From Muscardinus avellanarius (Eukaryota > Chordata > Mammalia > Rodentia > Gliridae), in assembly GCA_963383645.1 (NCBI GenBank), contig OY726572.1, forward strand, positions 23,815,292 through 23,879,291: 64,000 nt of DNA. Reading direction: 5' to 3'. Every line of letters starts with the position of its first letter. Position 1 is the stretch's first letter. The notes under the pieces are model-generated. The model did no database searches and had not been told where the DNA came from. It saw only the letters and a list, made by a program, of their open reading frames with translations. The position numbers were made by a program, and so were the translations under genes. Of the stretch, positions 9,706 to 21,238 are shown piece by piece.

Positions 9706-10864
9706 CATAGCCAACTTCTCTTTTTCTTAATCTCCAAGAATGTTCAGGATTAGCTTTGAGACTGACTCTTTTCTGGAATATTCCCAGATAACTCCATTTT
9801 TGATGAGGTTTCTATCCTGATGCTACTTTTGTCAGTGAGAAAGGCCAAGAAAGGAGAGTCTGTAGCCCCAAACTGGGTAGTCTTGCAGGGAAGGAAGGTG
9901 TGGTTCAGCCCCTCTAGCAGGACTCAAAGAATTAAAAGGGTGATAAGATCACTAATAGCAATTGTGTCCTTTTCAGAAAAACCCCAAAGTACTCAGCAAA
10001 GTCAGGTGAGATCCAGGAGGGTTTCTAGTGTCTCTTGACTTTCTCATCAATACAAAACACGGTTGTTCCCTTGCCTAAGGATGACTTACAAGTCTAGCCC
10101 CCAAATTGGTGAGGATCTATTCGCCCAGAGAAACCTCATCCTGGAGCCCGTGGTGGGGGGCCGGGTCCTCCCCAATCTCAGGCTTCTGACCCAGAACCTG
10201 AGGTTTCTTTGACCTAAGTCAAAGAAACTTAGTAAGTTAAGGCATAATTGACTATGATAACTCATTGCCCTTTCTCTGGATTTTCTTGCATTTCCTGTCT
10301 GAGATGCTTGATGAACCTAACATACCCTCAAGGAAGTTTTTTGTTATTTATTTTTTCCTTGCTGAGATTCATTCCAGATCCTTTATACCAAGCTCATCAT
10401 ATGGAAATCAGAAGTATCAATGACATTTCCTGCCAGCTGCTGCTGCTTCATGAGAGTCTCCACGTAAAGGAGTCCGTGCTTGGCATGACCTAGGGTTGCT
10501 GTCCCCGAGGGCCCCAAGCCTCACTTGTCCTGCAGATACTGGAAACCCTTCATTTTCAGGAATGGCTTCAGAAGTAGTGCTGAGCCTGTGACGACTGCAG
10601 ACCTCAATCGGGACAGCACTTGGTGCTCTCTTTTTCTGCATCAAATCTTTGTTTAGCCTAAGGGACTTTACCTTGAAGTCTCACCAACAATGCCAGGGGA
10701 ACTGGGTGTGGGTGGCAACTGCTCCCCATACTTTTAAGAAAAAGAAATAGAGGGCACATTAATGTCAGAAGAAGGAGAACGATTTCTTTCTTTCTTTTTT
10801 TTTTTTTTCTGTCTTAGCAGAGGGAAAATAAACTGGCAGTCAATCACGGAACACCACTTACGTG
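9706..10864. other. Single-copy non-coding stretch
   Basis: Over 1.1 kb without a recognised repeat except a pyrimidine tract at 10784-10810. Several short frames on both strands show no splice-site pairing or familiar motif. Confidence 0.4.
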
Positions 10865-11115
10865 CCCTAGCTCTCATACAACTACAGCCTTTCATATTTT
10901 TCATGTGTCATTTCATTTAATTCTTAAAGAAAAAGCAAGAGAGAGAGGAGGGGTAGAGGGAGGAGTAGATTAAGATTTACTGGAAAGAAACTGACTTGCC
11001 TGTGAGCCCCTTCGACTAATAATTGAAATAATAGAATTTGTACCAGGATTGGAACCCCCCAATTCTTTTGTTTCCACCATACTGCAAGGCTGCATTGAAC
11101 AACCTGAGTCCTTTG
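10865..11115 (-). repeat. MIR, antisense
   Basis: 'gtgtcatttcatttaattct', 'gaaagaaactgacttgcctg' and 'aatttgtaccaggattggaa' lie in antisense MIR order. A short GA-rich patch (10937-10965) interrupts it. Confidence 0.5.
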
Positions 11116-12374
11116 ATGACTGGTCACACCACAGCGATCAGGGTCAGTAGGGAGATGGTGACCACTTGTGCCTGAACTGTGCCACACCAACTGTCTTCCA
11201 CAGGCTGCCTCAGCTTGAACCTCGCTATTGGTATCAGAAGATGCCTTGAGAAGTCCCTCTTCAGTCTTCTCTGCTTCATGAGCAAGCTGGTGTTTAATGG
11301 GCAAATAATCTAAGCAATAGAATTGCCATGAATGGCAACAGACAAAGCTAGTAGAAAATATACATTCTAGAGGAAAAACAACAAAGACAAAAAAAAAAAA
11401 ATGATACCTAATTTCTCCTGTTCATGAAAGGAAACTGAAGGAAGGTAACTCCCCAGGAAACTGGAGGGGACTGCCTCACCAGAAGATCTGGGCTGAATTT
11501 GACCTTGTACATACATGGGCATGTGCACATCCTCAAGTGTCCATGCTAAGAATTACAATGAACAGAGGGAACGTAAAGAGGAGGAGGATATGCTCTCCTT
11601 GTAAAATATTAAAACATTACAGATTATCCTTGCATTCTCTTTGACCAGAAAACCCTGTCCTTTCCATTTTCACCCCTAGAGAAAGCCACAGTATTAAGTT
11701 CAGAATATATATTTTCAGGCCCTTTTCCATCTGGTACATACACACAAATATGTATTCATAGAACTTTTCACAAGGAGAATAAATTCATGTGTTCCTTGGG
11801 TAATGAAAATTTAATTCCAAACAAGAGAGAGGAAGAGAGAAATATAGAGTTGAACTTCTAAAAATAAAGTTCATTTTTGGAGTGAAGTTACTAATTCAAC
11901 TTTTAGGGTATCCAACAGATAAATGTATTTGCCGGAGATAGGCTCAGATTCAACCATAAGTATGAATGATAGATCTGATCTGAGTTTCTTCATAATAAAA
12001 AATTAAAGACAAATGACCTAAAAATAGCCAAACTGAAAAATTAAGCAAGTTAGCAAGTTGCCCCAAATAATACCATTATGATCTGGCACTGAAATAAGCT
12101 CAGAGGAAAGACTTTTAAGTTCCAGTCTTTAGCCTTAAACTTCCCGAACACTGTGGCTACATAATATCTACTGGTTCAGTTTAATGAATTTATGATTAGG
12201 GTTGTTCTTACATATATGATTATCATTAAGTCAAAGGAACCAATTAGCAAAGTCGGGGAGGCTGCAGTGAAGGCAGGTCAATCAGCCTGAAAGCAAAATG
12301 TGACCATGAGATAAGAGTAGCCACGTGCTGACATTCTTAAGACTCCTTGTGCCTAAAGATTCAATGACTTTGTT
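11116..12374. other. Single-copy non-coding stretch
   Basis: Starts moderately GC-rich (11110-11300), then becomes AT-rich. I see no repeat family, exon pair or RNA gene. Confidence 0.4.
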
Positions 12375-12745
12375 CATTCACTTACAATTTTCCCATTCAT
12401 TCAGTTATTATTTGTACCGGAACCCCTATGTTAAGTGCTAGAGACCCGGAGGCAGCATCGCGGAGTGGACGACCGTGGCTTTTAAAGAAAGAGACTTGGT
12501 TTAGGATTTTGGCTCCAACATTAGCTAACGGTGAGATTCGAGCCAAGTCATATAACCTCGCAGTCCTATTTTCCTCAACTGTGGAGTAGTGAAAATAAGT
12601 CAGCTTGCTATTAAGGGAATTAGAAAGAAAAAATATACAGAACACCTAGTATAGTCCCCAGCATGGAGAAAATGCAGGACCTATTATTTGGATACGGCGT
12701 CTATTCTGAAGGAGCTCACCATTTGGCATGGGAGATAGAAGAAAA
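12375..12745 (-). repeat. L2 3' end, antisense, interrupted by a MIR
   Basis: The left part ('ttcattcagttattatttgt', 'tatgttaagtgctagagacc') and right part ('ggacctattatttggatacg', 'ctgaaggagctcaccatttg') are the two sides of one antisense L2 3' end. Between them sits a MIR. The order of insertion (L2 first, MIR second) is clear. Confidence 0.65.
12446..12675 (+). repeat. MIR nested in L2
   Basis: A near-complete sense MIR: 'gcatcgcggagtggacgacc', 'agagacttggtttaggattt', 'tgagattcgagccaagtcat', 'tcctcaactgtggagtagtg' and 'cacctagtatagtccccagc' in order. It retains CpGs at several MIR positions. Confidence 0.75.
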
Positions 12746-13660
12746 CAGTTGTGGGGGGGGGGTGGTCCACTTTTGGGATGGGAGCATGAATTGATCTGTA
12801 AACCTGCTCCCTAACGAAGCAGGCACAACCGGCGAACATTATTCCTCATAACACAGTCCACGTTGAAAGGTGCCCCGAGGAAATAGACAGATGGAAAACA
12901 TTTATTCAAAAAAAGTCTACTCAAACTCACCAGGAATGGCGAGAATCTGTAACATTTGAACTGTGCTCTGCTTGCTCGTTGCCCCTCCCAATTCAATATG
13001 ATGGAAATTCCACCCCAGGCAGGTGCAGCCCCAAACAGGGCTTCTCTTTCCCTGGGATCTGATATCTCCACAGGAGAGAAAAGCAGCAGTTTGCACCTTC
13101 CCCAGCCACGCATAGCAGAGGCTAAGCTCCAGGTGAATGCAGTCAAGAAGTCATATCCGGTACTCCGCCCAGCCCTCACCCAGAGCAGAGGTTCTACTGG
13201 GCCCTGATCACCTTTACCACAGCTCATTTATAGGATGAAGATTCCAAGCTGCCAGAGACAAGTTGAGAAGAAGAGAATCTATTAACTCCCCCTAGTGCCC
13301 TGCCCATGAAGTAAGGCATCATGCCAATATAGTGGGCTCTACCTTTGTTCCCAGAGCTCTGAAGCAGAGATTTTCGACAAAGAGGGAAACAGCATAAGAA
13401 CAGAGATCTCCAAAAAAGCAATGGAACTAGCTTATTTGAAACAGAGTGTGGAGAAAATTAAGCCTACAAATGTTCCCCAAAACAGTGGTGCTTTTGGTGG
13501 TGAACAACTGAGAAGAGACTGATTGGTCCATGTTAGCAACAAGGTAAATAGTAAGTCAGCTGCTTTTACCAGCAAGAACCAGAGGAAGAAATAGCCAAGG
13601 AGAGTCGGCTTGGGGTGGGGAAGCAAGACAAAACAGACGCCTTCAAACACTGGCCTCAAA
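12746..13660. other. Single-copy non-coding stretch
   Basis: Includes a G9 run (about 12752-12760). Open frames on both strands (for example 12811-13227 minus) lack splice-site and family support. Confidence 0.4.
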
Positions 13661-13671
13661 AACTCTTCCTG

Positions 13672-13875
13672 TGCCCGGGCGTGGTGGCGCAAGCTTGTAA
13701 TCCCCGCGCTTGGGAGGCAGAGACAGGAGGATCACGCTGGTTCGGAGCCAGCCTCGCTGGCTTAAGAGACCCTGTTTTCAAATTAAAAAAAATATAAAAC
13801 AGGTCTGGGAGTGTAGCCCGGAGGTAGAAGGGCTTCCAGGAACCCCAGTACCACCACCAAAAAACAAAACAAAAC
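13672..13875 (+). mobile_element. B1-dID SINE, young CpG-rich subfamily
   Basis: The left end is 'cccgggcgtggtggcgcaag' and the left B box is GGTTCGGAGCC. The right half has the subfamily signature 'gtgtagcccggaggtagaag' then 'ggcttccaggaaccccagta'. An 11-bp target duplication (aactcttcctg) lies at 13661-13671 and 13876-13886. Confidence 0.95.
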
Positions 13876-13886
13876 AACTCTTCCTG

Positions 13887-14234
13887 CAAAGGGACACACA
13901 TTTAACTGGGCCAGACTGTGGAACTTTGCCCGAAACAATGGAAAAACCAGCTGACAATTTGTGGACACCAATAACTGGGTGTGATGTCAACAGAGGCAGA
14001 CAGTTTAACAGAGATCAGGGAAATGAATAAAGAGAACCCTGCCAAAACTAATGAGCTAATGTCATCCTAGGATGAATGTATATGCCCAAGGCTGTGCCCT
14101 AAAAAGGGGGGCACTAAGAACTTTACACTGTAGGAAAATACACTTTGCCAAAGTCAAATAAAGTTACATTCACAAGCATAGGGTTAAGACTAATAATGCA
14201 TCTTTTGGGAGACACAATTCAACCATAGAATCCA
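13887..14234 (-). repeat. Probable MaLR LTR remnant, antisense
   Basis: The end at 14180-14226 ('agggttaagactaataatgc' then 'ttttgggagacacaattcaa') is the antisense form of a MaLR (MLT1) 5' terminus. The sequence to its left is unassigned and may be the rest of the LTR or single-copy. Confidence 0.35.
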
Positions 14235-15350
14235 TGTACATAAGCATCATAAAAAATACTAAAAGACAAATGCAAAGAGAAGATCTTGAAAGCAGCAAGT
14301 GAAAATGACTCATGACTTACAAAGCAACCTCAGTGAGACTGACAGCTGTCTCCTCACCGGGAACAGTGGAGGCCAAGCACAATGGAATGATGCTCAAAGT
14401 GCCCAGAGGAAAGACGCTTATGTTTAATGAAGCTGTCTTTGAACAATGAACCTTAAAAACATTTCCAGATGGACAAAAATGAAGAAAATTTGTTGCTAAG
14501 GAAGCCCTGCCTTATACGCAATACTAAAGGCATTTCTTCAGACTGAAAGCAGTTAACACCAGATAGTATGTTCTACACACACAAAGCCAAAAACAAAGAA
14601 CACCGGTGAAGGCAACAGTGTTCTATGAAAGACACTTTCAACGTGTATATTTTCTCCTTACTTCTCTTAACAGATTTGAAAAGCAGTGGTATAAAAGAAT
14701 ATGTACATAATTGTGTTGTTGGGCCTATAACATGCAGAAATGTAATCTATTTGATAATAACACGAAGATGGAAATCAGCAAGATTGGTGGAGGAAATGAC
14801 ACAAGATAGTAATTTTAGTGCATGGGAACAAATTAAGAGGAATGATAGATAAAATTAATATAATTAACACTATAAATATATACTTACTTTCTCATGAAAT
14901 CACATAAAGTATAATTATAATAATGTATTTATTGTAGGGTTTGTAATATATATATAGTTATAGTGTATATAACAATAATAGCATTAAAAGTAAAGGGAAA
15001 TAAAGCTATATGAGTGTAATGTTCCTATATCTCACTGGAATTAGTTACTATAAATCTAAAGTTGATTCTGATAAATGAAGATGTATATGGCAAGGCCTAG
15101 AGCAACTACTAAGAAAATAATTCAAAAGACTATAGAACAAAATCATTAATACATTAAAATGTTACTCTGGAAAATATTAACTTAATAAAAAGAAGAGAGT
15201 ATGGGATAAAAAGAACAAAAAGGACATTAGGCACATACATAGGATAAAATGAGAAAATGGCAGATATAAAACCAGGTATATCAATAATATTAAACTGAAT
15301 GATATTAAATTTGAATAGATTGAACAGTAAAAAGTCAGAGATTATATCAG

Positions 15351-15354
<4 letters not shown>

Positions 15355-15396
<42 letters not shown>

Positions 15397-15408
15397 TCTC
15401 TCTCTCTG
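15355..15408 (+). repeat. (TC)n microsatellite
   Basis: A 54-bp near-perfect TC dinucleotide run with one interruption (tcactc), inside the old L1 body. Confidence 0.95.
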
Positions 15409-15695
15409 TATTGGACCAAGATCCACCTGTGTGCTTTCTACAGGAGATATAAAAACAAAATCTTCTCAAACGCACATAAAACATCCTCTGAGATAGAACA
15501 CATGCTAGTCCACAATAAACTTCAATACATTTAAAAGGATTGAAATCATATACATTATTTTTTCAACCACAATATAATGAAATCAGAAGCTAATAGCAAA
15601 AAAAAAAAACATTTGGGAGATTCACAAACATCTGGAAAATAAACAATACATTTCTAAGTAAACAGTGAGTCCAAGTGAAAATTAGAAAATATTTT

Positions 15696-15914
15696 CAAGC
15701 TGGGCGTGGTGGCGGCACGTGCTTCTAATCCCAGGATTATGGAGGCTGAGACTGGAGGATAGTGGTTCGTGGACAGCCTCAGCTACTTAGTGAGGCCCTC
15801 TGTACCTTAGTGAGACTCTGTTTCAAAATAAAGAATTAAAAATAGGGGAGGGGGTGTAGCTTGTCGGTTGAATGCCCCTGGGTTCCATCTCCAGACCCCC
15901 CCCACAAAAAAATT
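15696..15914 (+). mobile_element. B1-dID SINE in old L1
   Basis: 'gctgggcgtggtggcggcac' left end and 'aatgcccctgggttccatct' right end. A 10-bp target duplication (aaaatatttt) lies at 15686-15695 and 15915-15924. Confidence 0.92.
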
Positions 15915-16033
15915 AAAATATTTTTAGATGAATGAAAATGAAGATATAATATACCAAAACTTATATAAAGAGGATAAATCAGTGGTTAGAAGGAAATTTA
16001 TAGATGCAGATGCCTGTATTAAAAAAAAAAAAA

Positions 16034-16250
16034 ACAGGCCTGGTGGTACATACCTGTAATTCCAGTACTTGGGAGCCTGAGACAGGAGGACCTCAGGTTT
16101 GAAGCCAGCCCCAGTAATTTGGCATTACTTTCATCAACCTAGTGGGATCCTATTTCAAAACGAAAAATAAAAGGGCTAGGAGCATAGCATGGAGGTAGAA
16201 TATCCGTGGGTTCAATTCCTGGTACCACCAAAATAAAAAAAAAAGAGAGG
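16034..16250 (+). mobile_element. B1-dID SINE in old L1
   Basis: Left end 'acaggcctggtggtacatac', right end 'aatatccgtgggttcaattc' then 'ctggtaccacc' and an A-rich tail. More diverged than its neighbours. The target duplication is not clear because both flanks are A-rich. Confidence 0.88.
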
Positions 16251-16477
16251 CCTCAAATTAATAATCTTGCCACCCATCTTAAAACACTAAAACCAAAACA
16301 AAATAAAACAAACAAATGAAAAACTAAACCTGAAGCAAGCAGAGAAGGAAAATAATAAAAGACTATAGCAGAAATTAGTGAAGTAGGAAAATCAATGAAA
16401 TCAAATTTGGTTCTTTGCAAAGATCAATAAACTAGATAAACCCCTACATAGCTAAGCTGATCAAGAATAAAAAAGTA

Positions 16478-16712
16478 GCCTGGCATGGTGCCACATGCTT
16501 GTAATCCCAGCACTTGGGAGGCTGAGATAGGAGGAACACACAGGTTCGACGAAGCCAGCCTCAGCTACTGAGAGTGAGGCTTTCAGCAACTAAGTGAGAC
16601 CCTGTTTCCAAATAAAGTATAAAATAGGTCTGGGAGTGTAGACTGGAGGTAGAAGAGCCCCTGGGTTCCGCCCCCAGTACCACACACACACCAAAAAAAA
16701 AAAAAAAAAAAA
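16478..16712 (+). mobile_element. B1-dID SINE in old L1, intermediate subfamily
   Basis: The right half mixes older ('agagcccctgggttccgccc') and younger ('ggtctgggagtgtagac') features. A perfect 15-bp target duplication (aagaataaaaaagta) lies at 16463-16477 and 16713-16727, with a long poly-A before the second copy. Confidence 0.95.
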
Positions 16713-17544
16713 AAGAATAAAAAAGTATTTGAATTACTAAAATTAGGAATGAAAGAGGATTTTACTACACAATTTATAGAAATACGAATGCTTATAATAG
16801 AATATGATTAAAAGACTGTGTGCCAATATATTAGATGACTTAGATGAAACAAATTCTTAGATAGACACAAACTACTGAAACTATTTCAAGAAGAAATACA
16901 AAGTCTGAATAGATAGAATTTACTAAATTACAATGAGATTAAGTCAGTAACTTAAAAAAATACTTGCAAAAATATTCCAGGTCCAGATGTCATAATGCTG
17001 AATTCAACCAAACATGTAAAGAAATAGTAACATTTTCCACAAATTCTTTCAAAAAACAGAAAAGGAGAGGAATATTTCTATTTTCATTTATGAGGCCTAT
17101 ATTGCCCTGACATTAAAACCAGGCAAAGATATCAAAAGAAAAAAAAAAACAAAACAAAAACTACTGATCAACATCTCTTATGGATATAGATACATATTCT
17201 CGAAAAAATGCTAGCAAATTTAATCCAGCAATATATAAAGAGGATTATATACCATGACCAAGTGGGATTTATTGCAAGATTGATTTAATACCTGAAAACC
17301 AATTAATGTAACATACAATATCAGTAGGATAAAAAATAAAATCAGAGAATCATCTCAATGGATATAGAAAGGCCATCTGACAAAATTTAATATTCTTTCA
17401 TGAGAGAATACTCAATAAAAAGTAATAGAAGGGAACTTCCTCAAGCTAATAAATGACATGGACAAAGACAAGGGTGCCACTTCTATACAACAGTGTACTG
17501 AAGGTTTTAACCAGGGAAATTATGCAAGAAAAAGAAAGATATTT

Positions 17545-17714
17545 ATTTTTTAAATTTTTCTATTTTTTATTGGTGCATTGTAGTCATACATCTTAATGGG
17601 ATAAAAGACCTGTGGAGGCATACTTGTACACATCATCCAATTAGCCCATCCCCGATCCCTACCCCATCCCCTCCCCATCCCTCCTTCCCATGCTTGATTT
17701 AGTAATTGACTTTA
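17545..17714 (-). mobile_element. L1 3'-end fragment, antisense, in old L1
   Basis: Antisense L1 3' terminus: A-tail as T-rich 17545-17560, 'tattggtgcattgtagtcat', 'cacatcatccaattagccca' and the pyrimidine tract 'cccctccccatccctccttc'. It is 5'-truncated and was itself the target of the next insertion. Confidence 0.8.
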
Positions 17715-18588
17715 TTTTTTTTCTTTTTATTTTTCTTTTTTATTGGTGCAGTGTATTCATACATCATAATGGTACAAAGAAAATACTTTTGTAGACATAC
17801 ATTCACACATCGCCCAGTTAGCTCCTACCTGATCCCCACCCCGTTACCTCCCCATCCCTCCTTCCCATGCTTGGCTTAGTGGTTGACATCTAGTTTTATA
17901 GCAATTTATCCAATATTAATGATGATAATCTCACAAAACAGTTTCATTTGTCTGATACCAAGCTTTTGATGACTAAAAGATAACAGTTCAATATTTCTTT
18001 TTGCTTTCTTTCTTACCAGAGAATATTTTTTTCTTTTCTTTTTTTTATTTTAGGTGAAGCTATCATACATTTATTTATTTATTTTTCAGAAAAAAATCTA
18101 TCCTAATATGGAATATGGACTCTAGATACCCAAAACAATCTCGAAGAAGAACAAAGCTAGAAGATGTATATTTTCTGATTTCAAACCATTTAAAGCTACA
18201 ATAATTGAAACAGTGTAGTACTGTTCTAAAGGCAGATATATAAACTATTGGAGTTAAATAAAAGCTTAGAGATAAATTCTTCCATATATTGTCAAGTTAT
18301 TTTTGACAAGGTTTCCACGAACATTTGGTGGAGGAAATAATAATCTTTTAACTAAATATTGTTGAAAAATAATAATTACATGAAAAAGAATAAAATTGGA
18401 CCCTTACCTAACACATATACAAATATATTTTTTAGGGAGTTTGTATACTCTTCTGTTGCCTGTGCCATTGAAATCATATCCAAGAAATCACTGCCAATTT
18501 CAATGTTGTGAGGTTTTATGACCCAGATTTTCTTCTAAAAGTTTATAGTATTAAGATTTATATTTAGGTCTTTTATCTATTTTGGGTG
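17715..18588 (-). mobile_element. Second copy of the chimeric half-L1 3' half, with 5' inversion
   Basis: On the minus strand, 18422 down to 17715 is collinear with 22540-23225 of the 2.8-kb element (for example 18215-18234 is the exact reverse complement of 22725-22744). The remaining 18425-18588 matches 22372-22530 in the opposite sense (ttgcctgtgccattgaaatc at 18456 and 22398). That is the pattern of a twin-primed, 5'-inverted insertion. A 10-bp target duplication (attgacttta) lies at 17705-17714 and 18589-18598, and a T-rich tail at 17715-17740. Confidence 0.85.
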
Positions 18589-18863
18589 ATTGACTTTAGA
18601 TTGGGCAGAAAGAGAGATAACTATTTATCTTTGCAAATAACATGTTCTCTTATATAGAAAACCCCAAGGAACTTACCAAAAAAAAAAAAAATACTGGCAC
18701 CAATAAATAAGTTGAGCAAGTTATCAGAATAAAAAACTCAGTTGTACTTCTATACAATAAGATCTGGAAATAGAATTAATAAAACAATATCATTTATAAT
18801 ACTATCAAAAAGAATAAAATAGTTGGAAATTCATTTGTACAGAAGTACAAAACTTATTGCTAA

Positions 18864-19311
18864 TGTTTAATCTTAAATGTTCCTTAAAGGCCTGTGTGTT
18901 AAAGGGTTAGTCCCCATCTTGGTAGTATTGGGAGGTGGTAGAAACTTTAAGATGTGTGTTCTAGAGAAATGTCTTCTGACCACTGGAGCGTACTCTTGTA
19001 GGGGATAGTAGGACTCCAGTCTCTTCTTTTTTTCTCTTTCCTCCCTCCCTCCCTCCCTCCCTCCCTCCCTCCCTTCCTTCTTTCTTTCCTTCCTTCCTTC
19101 CTTTCTTTTTTTTTTTTTTTAGCTCTGCCACACCTTCCTGGCCATGATATGCTATCTTATAACAGGCCCCAAAGCAAAAGCAACAGGGACAACTGACTAC
19201 AAACTGAAACCTCAGACACTGTAAGCCAAAGTAAGCCTTTCTCTTTGCAAGTTCGATTTATCTTAGTTATGTGTTAGAGCAACACAAATTTAACTGATAC
19301 ATTTACGTTCC
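18864..19311 (+). mobile_element. MaLR-type solo LTR in old L1
   Basis: 'aaagggttagtccccatctt', 'gtattgggaggtggtagaaa', 'gtaagccaaagtaagccttt' and 'gttagagcaacacaaattta' then 'actgatac' give the sense order of a MaLR LTR. A (CCCT)n/(CCTT)n tract at 19035-19110 has expanded inside it. Old ORF2 sequence resumes directly afterwards. Confidence 0.7.
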
Positions 19312-19624
19312 AAAAAACGAATTTGCTTTCTAATATTGTTGGAAGAAATTAAAGAAGACCAAAGTAAATGAAAACTATTTGTTCATGAATTAGAAGACAA
19401 CACTGTTAGGATAGAAATAATCCCCAGATTGATCTATAGATTAAATGCAATACCTAGCAGAATCCCAGGTGACACTGGTGGAAATGAACAAGCTGATTCT
19501 AAAATTCATGTCAACTTCAAAGGATCCTGAATAGCCCCAAATAGTCTTTAATAATAGCAAAGTAGGAGGATTCACAATTCCTAATTTCAGAACTTACTGA
19601 TATAACTGTATTCAAGACAATGTG

Positions 19625-20135
19625 ATAAAAGCTTATCCATGTTTATAGCAGCATAATTACAATAGCCAATTAGGTGTCTATCAACAGATGAATGGTTTAC
19701 AAAACTTTGGTATACACACACAATGGAATTTTACTCAGCCATAAAGAAAAACAAAATTATGCCATTTGCAGAAAAATGGATGAAACTCAAGGATATTATA
19801 CTAAACAAGATTAGTTAGTCTCAAAAAACAAGTATGTTTCTCTTATACATGGAAGCTAGAGAGATAGTCAGAAATAATGGTAACATTAGATAGAAGAGCA
19901 GAGAACCCAATGGAGTAACTGAGGGGAGGAGCAGGATAAAGAGACAGAGTATAACTGTCGAAATAATGCAACGAATGTATACAAAATTATCACAGTCTCA
20001 AAGACATGTATGAGGAAGGAGATGGAGGAGGAAGAGACCCGGTCGGAAGGGCTACGAGGGGTGTGTACATGTATTTTTCTGTCACTCTATACCCAATATG
20101 ATGTATAACTAGAATGCACCAAATTAAAAACAAAA
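19625..20135 (+). mobile_element. L1 3' end (truncated) in old L1
   Basis: 'gtttatagcagcataattac', 'gtctatcaacagatgaatgg', 'acacacaatggaattttact', 'gaaaaatggatgaaactcaa' and 'acatggaagctagagagata' lead into a 3' UTR ending 'gcaccaaattaaaaacaaaa'. This is the ORF2 end plus 3' UTR of a 5'-truncated LINE-1, younger than its host. Host ORF2 resumes at about 20136. Confidence 0.85.
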
Positions 20136-20269
20136 CTAAACTAAAAACTATTGAGGATGGTAAAAAAAATAGACAGTAATTGATTCCATTAGGTAAATGC
20201 AATAAAATTGAAAAAAACACATTTATGGTTAATAGATTTTTGGGAAGACACCAAGACAATTCAGTAGTC

Positions 20270-20300
<31 letters not shown>
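20270..20300. repeat. T18-A13 palindromic tract
   Basis: Eighteen Ts (20270-20287) are followed directly by thirteen As (20288-20300), forming a perfect self-complementary tract in old ORF2 sequence. It probably grew from the short T-run/A-run pair normally found at this ORF2 position. Confidence 0.9.
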
Positions 20301-20425
20301 GATTGCTGAGTCAATTGGACACCCAATGAAACAAAATGAAATTGGACTCATACTTCATACTATATACAAAAGTGTATTCAAAATTGTCAAAACTTAAGTG
20401 TAAAAGCTAAAACTGTAAAACTCTG

Positions 20426-21238
20426 GTGCACTTCCGGGAAGATGGCGACCGAGAAAAGCGGGGCTTAAGAGCCCTGCTAACAACCAATCTCCATTACCAC
20501 AAAACCAGCGCCTTTCATAGCCAGAAAACACCATCACCAGAAAAACAAAAAAACCACCAGGCTCCAGAGAGAAAGCGGACTGAGAACAGAGCTCAGGGCC
20601 ACAGAGGAGACACACGCGCCCGAGGACGCGGCAGCAGCGCCATACTGCCGGCGGCAGCGGCGCCATACTGCCGGCGGCAGCGGCGAACTCATCGGACGGC
20701 TACAGCAAGCCAAGGTGAGCCGCTGCGGAACAGCCAGGCAGGATCTTTAGGCGCAGAGAGGATTTAAAGCTCCCCGTGGCTGAGCTCAGCACACGCTGCA
20801 GGGATTCAGAGTGGAAATCAAAACCAGAGAAGAAAAAATACGCCAGCCTCATGACCGAGGGCGTGGCTGCGGTGCCATATTGCCACTGGCGGCGGCAGCA
20901 GCAGTGAATTCGCCGAATCCAGTACAGCTACATCTGCGTACTCAAGAACAGTGAGTCAAATTGCGGGCCACAGAGGAGAAATACCAGTACTGTACCTCAC
21001 TGTACCCAGTGAGGGAGTGGTGGTGGCAGAGATATCACACCATAGGAGAACGTGCAACCTGGCACCCCCCATAGTTTAAAGCAGCCTCTATCGACTCCCT
21101 GGGTTGGAGACTCTGTGATAAAACTCAGTAAAGGAGTAGTGGGGTCTGAGATACTACTGACTCGAGATCCAGAACACCTTAAGTGAAGTCATAGTGACCC
21201 AAGGGAAGAACCCAGAGAAGGCACAAGCATCCGAAATC
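20426..21238 (+). promoter_or_regulatory. L1-like 5' UTR/promoter
   Basis: It begins with an ETS-type ACTTCCGG (20430-20437) followed at once by AAGATGGCG (20439-20447), a YY1-type site. A YY1 site near the 5' end is known to set the start of human L1 transcription. A CpG-rich patch spans about 20580-20720, with two 23-bp-spaced copies of 'gccatactgccggcggcagc' (20639 and 20662) and a third related unit near 20873 (GCCATATTGCC). The region is non-coding and probably an internal RNA polymerase II promoter. Confidence 0.7.

Noticed and set aside
13615..14030. Open frames across 13.6-14.0 kb on both strands
   Set aside because: They cross a young SINE whose CpG-rich halves are naturally stop-poor.
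21194..21238. 15-residue N-terminal extension of ORF1
   Set aside because: The upstream codon is GTG. The ATG at 21239 gives the MGK start usual for L1 ORF1 proteins.
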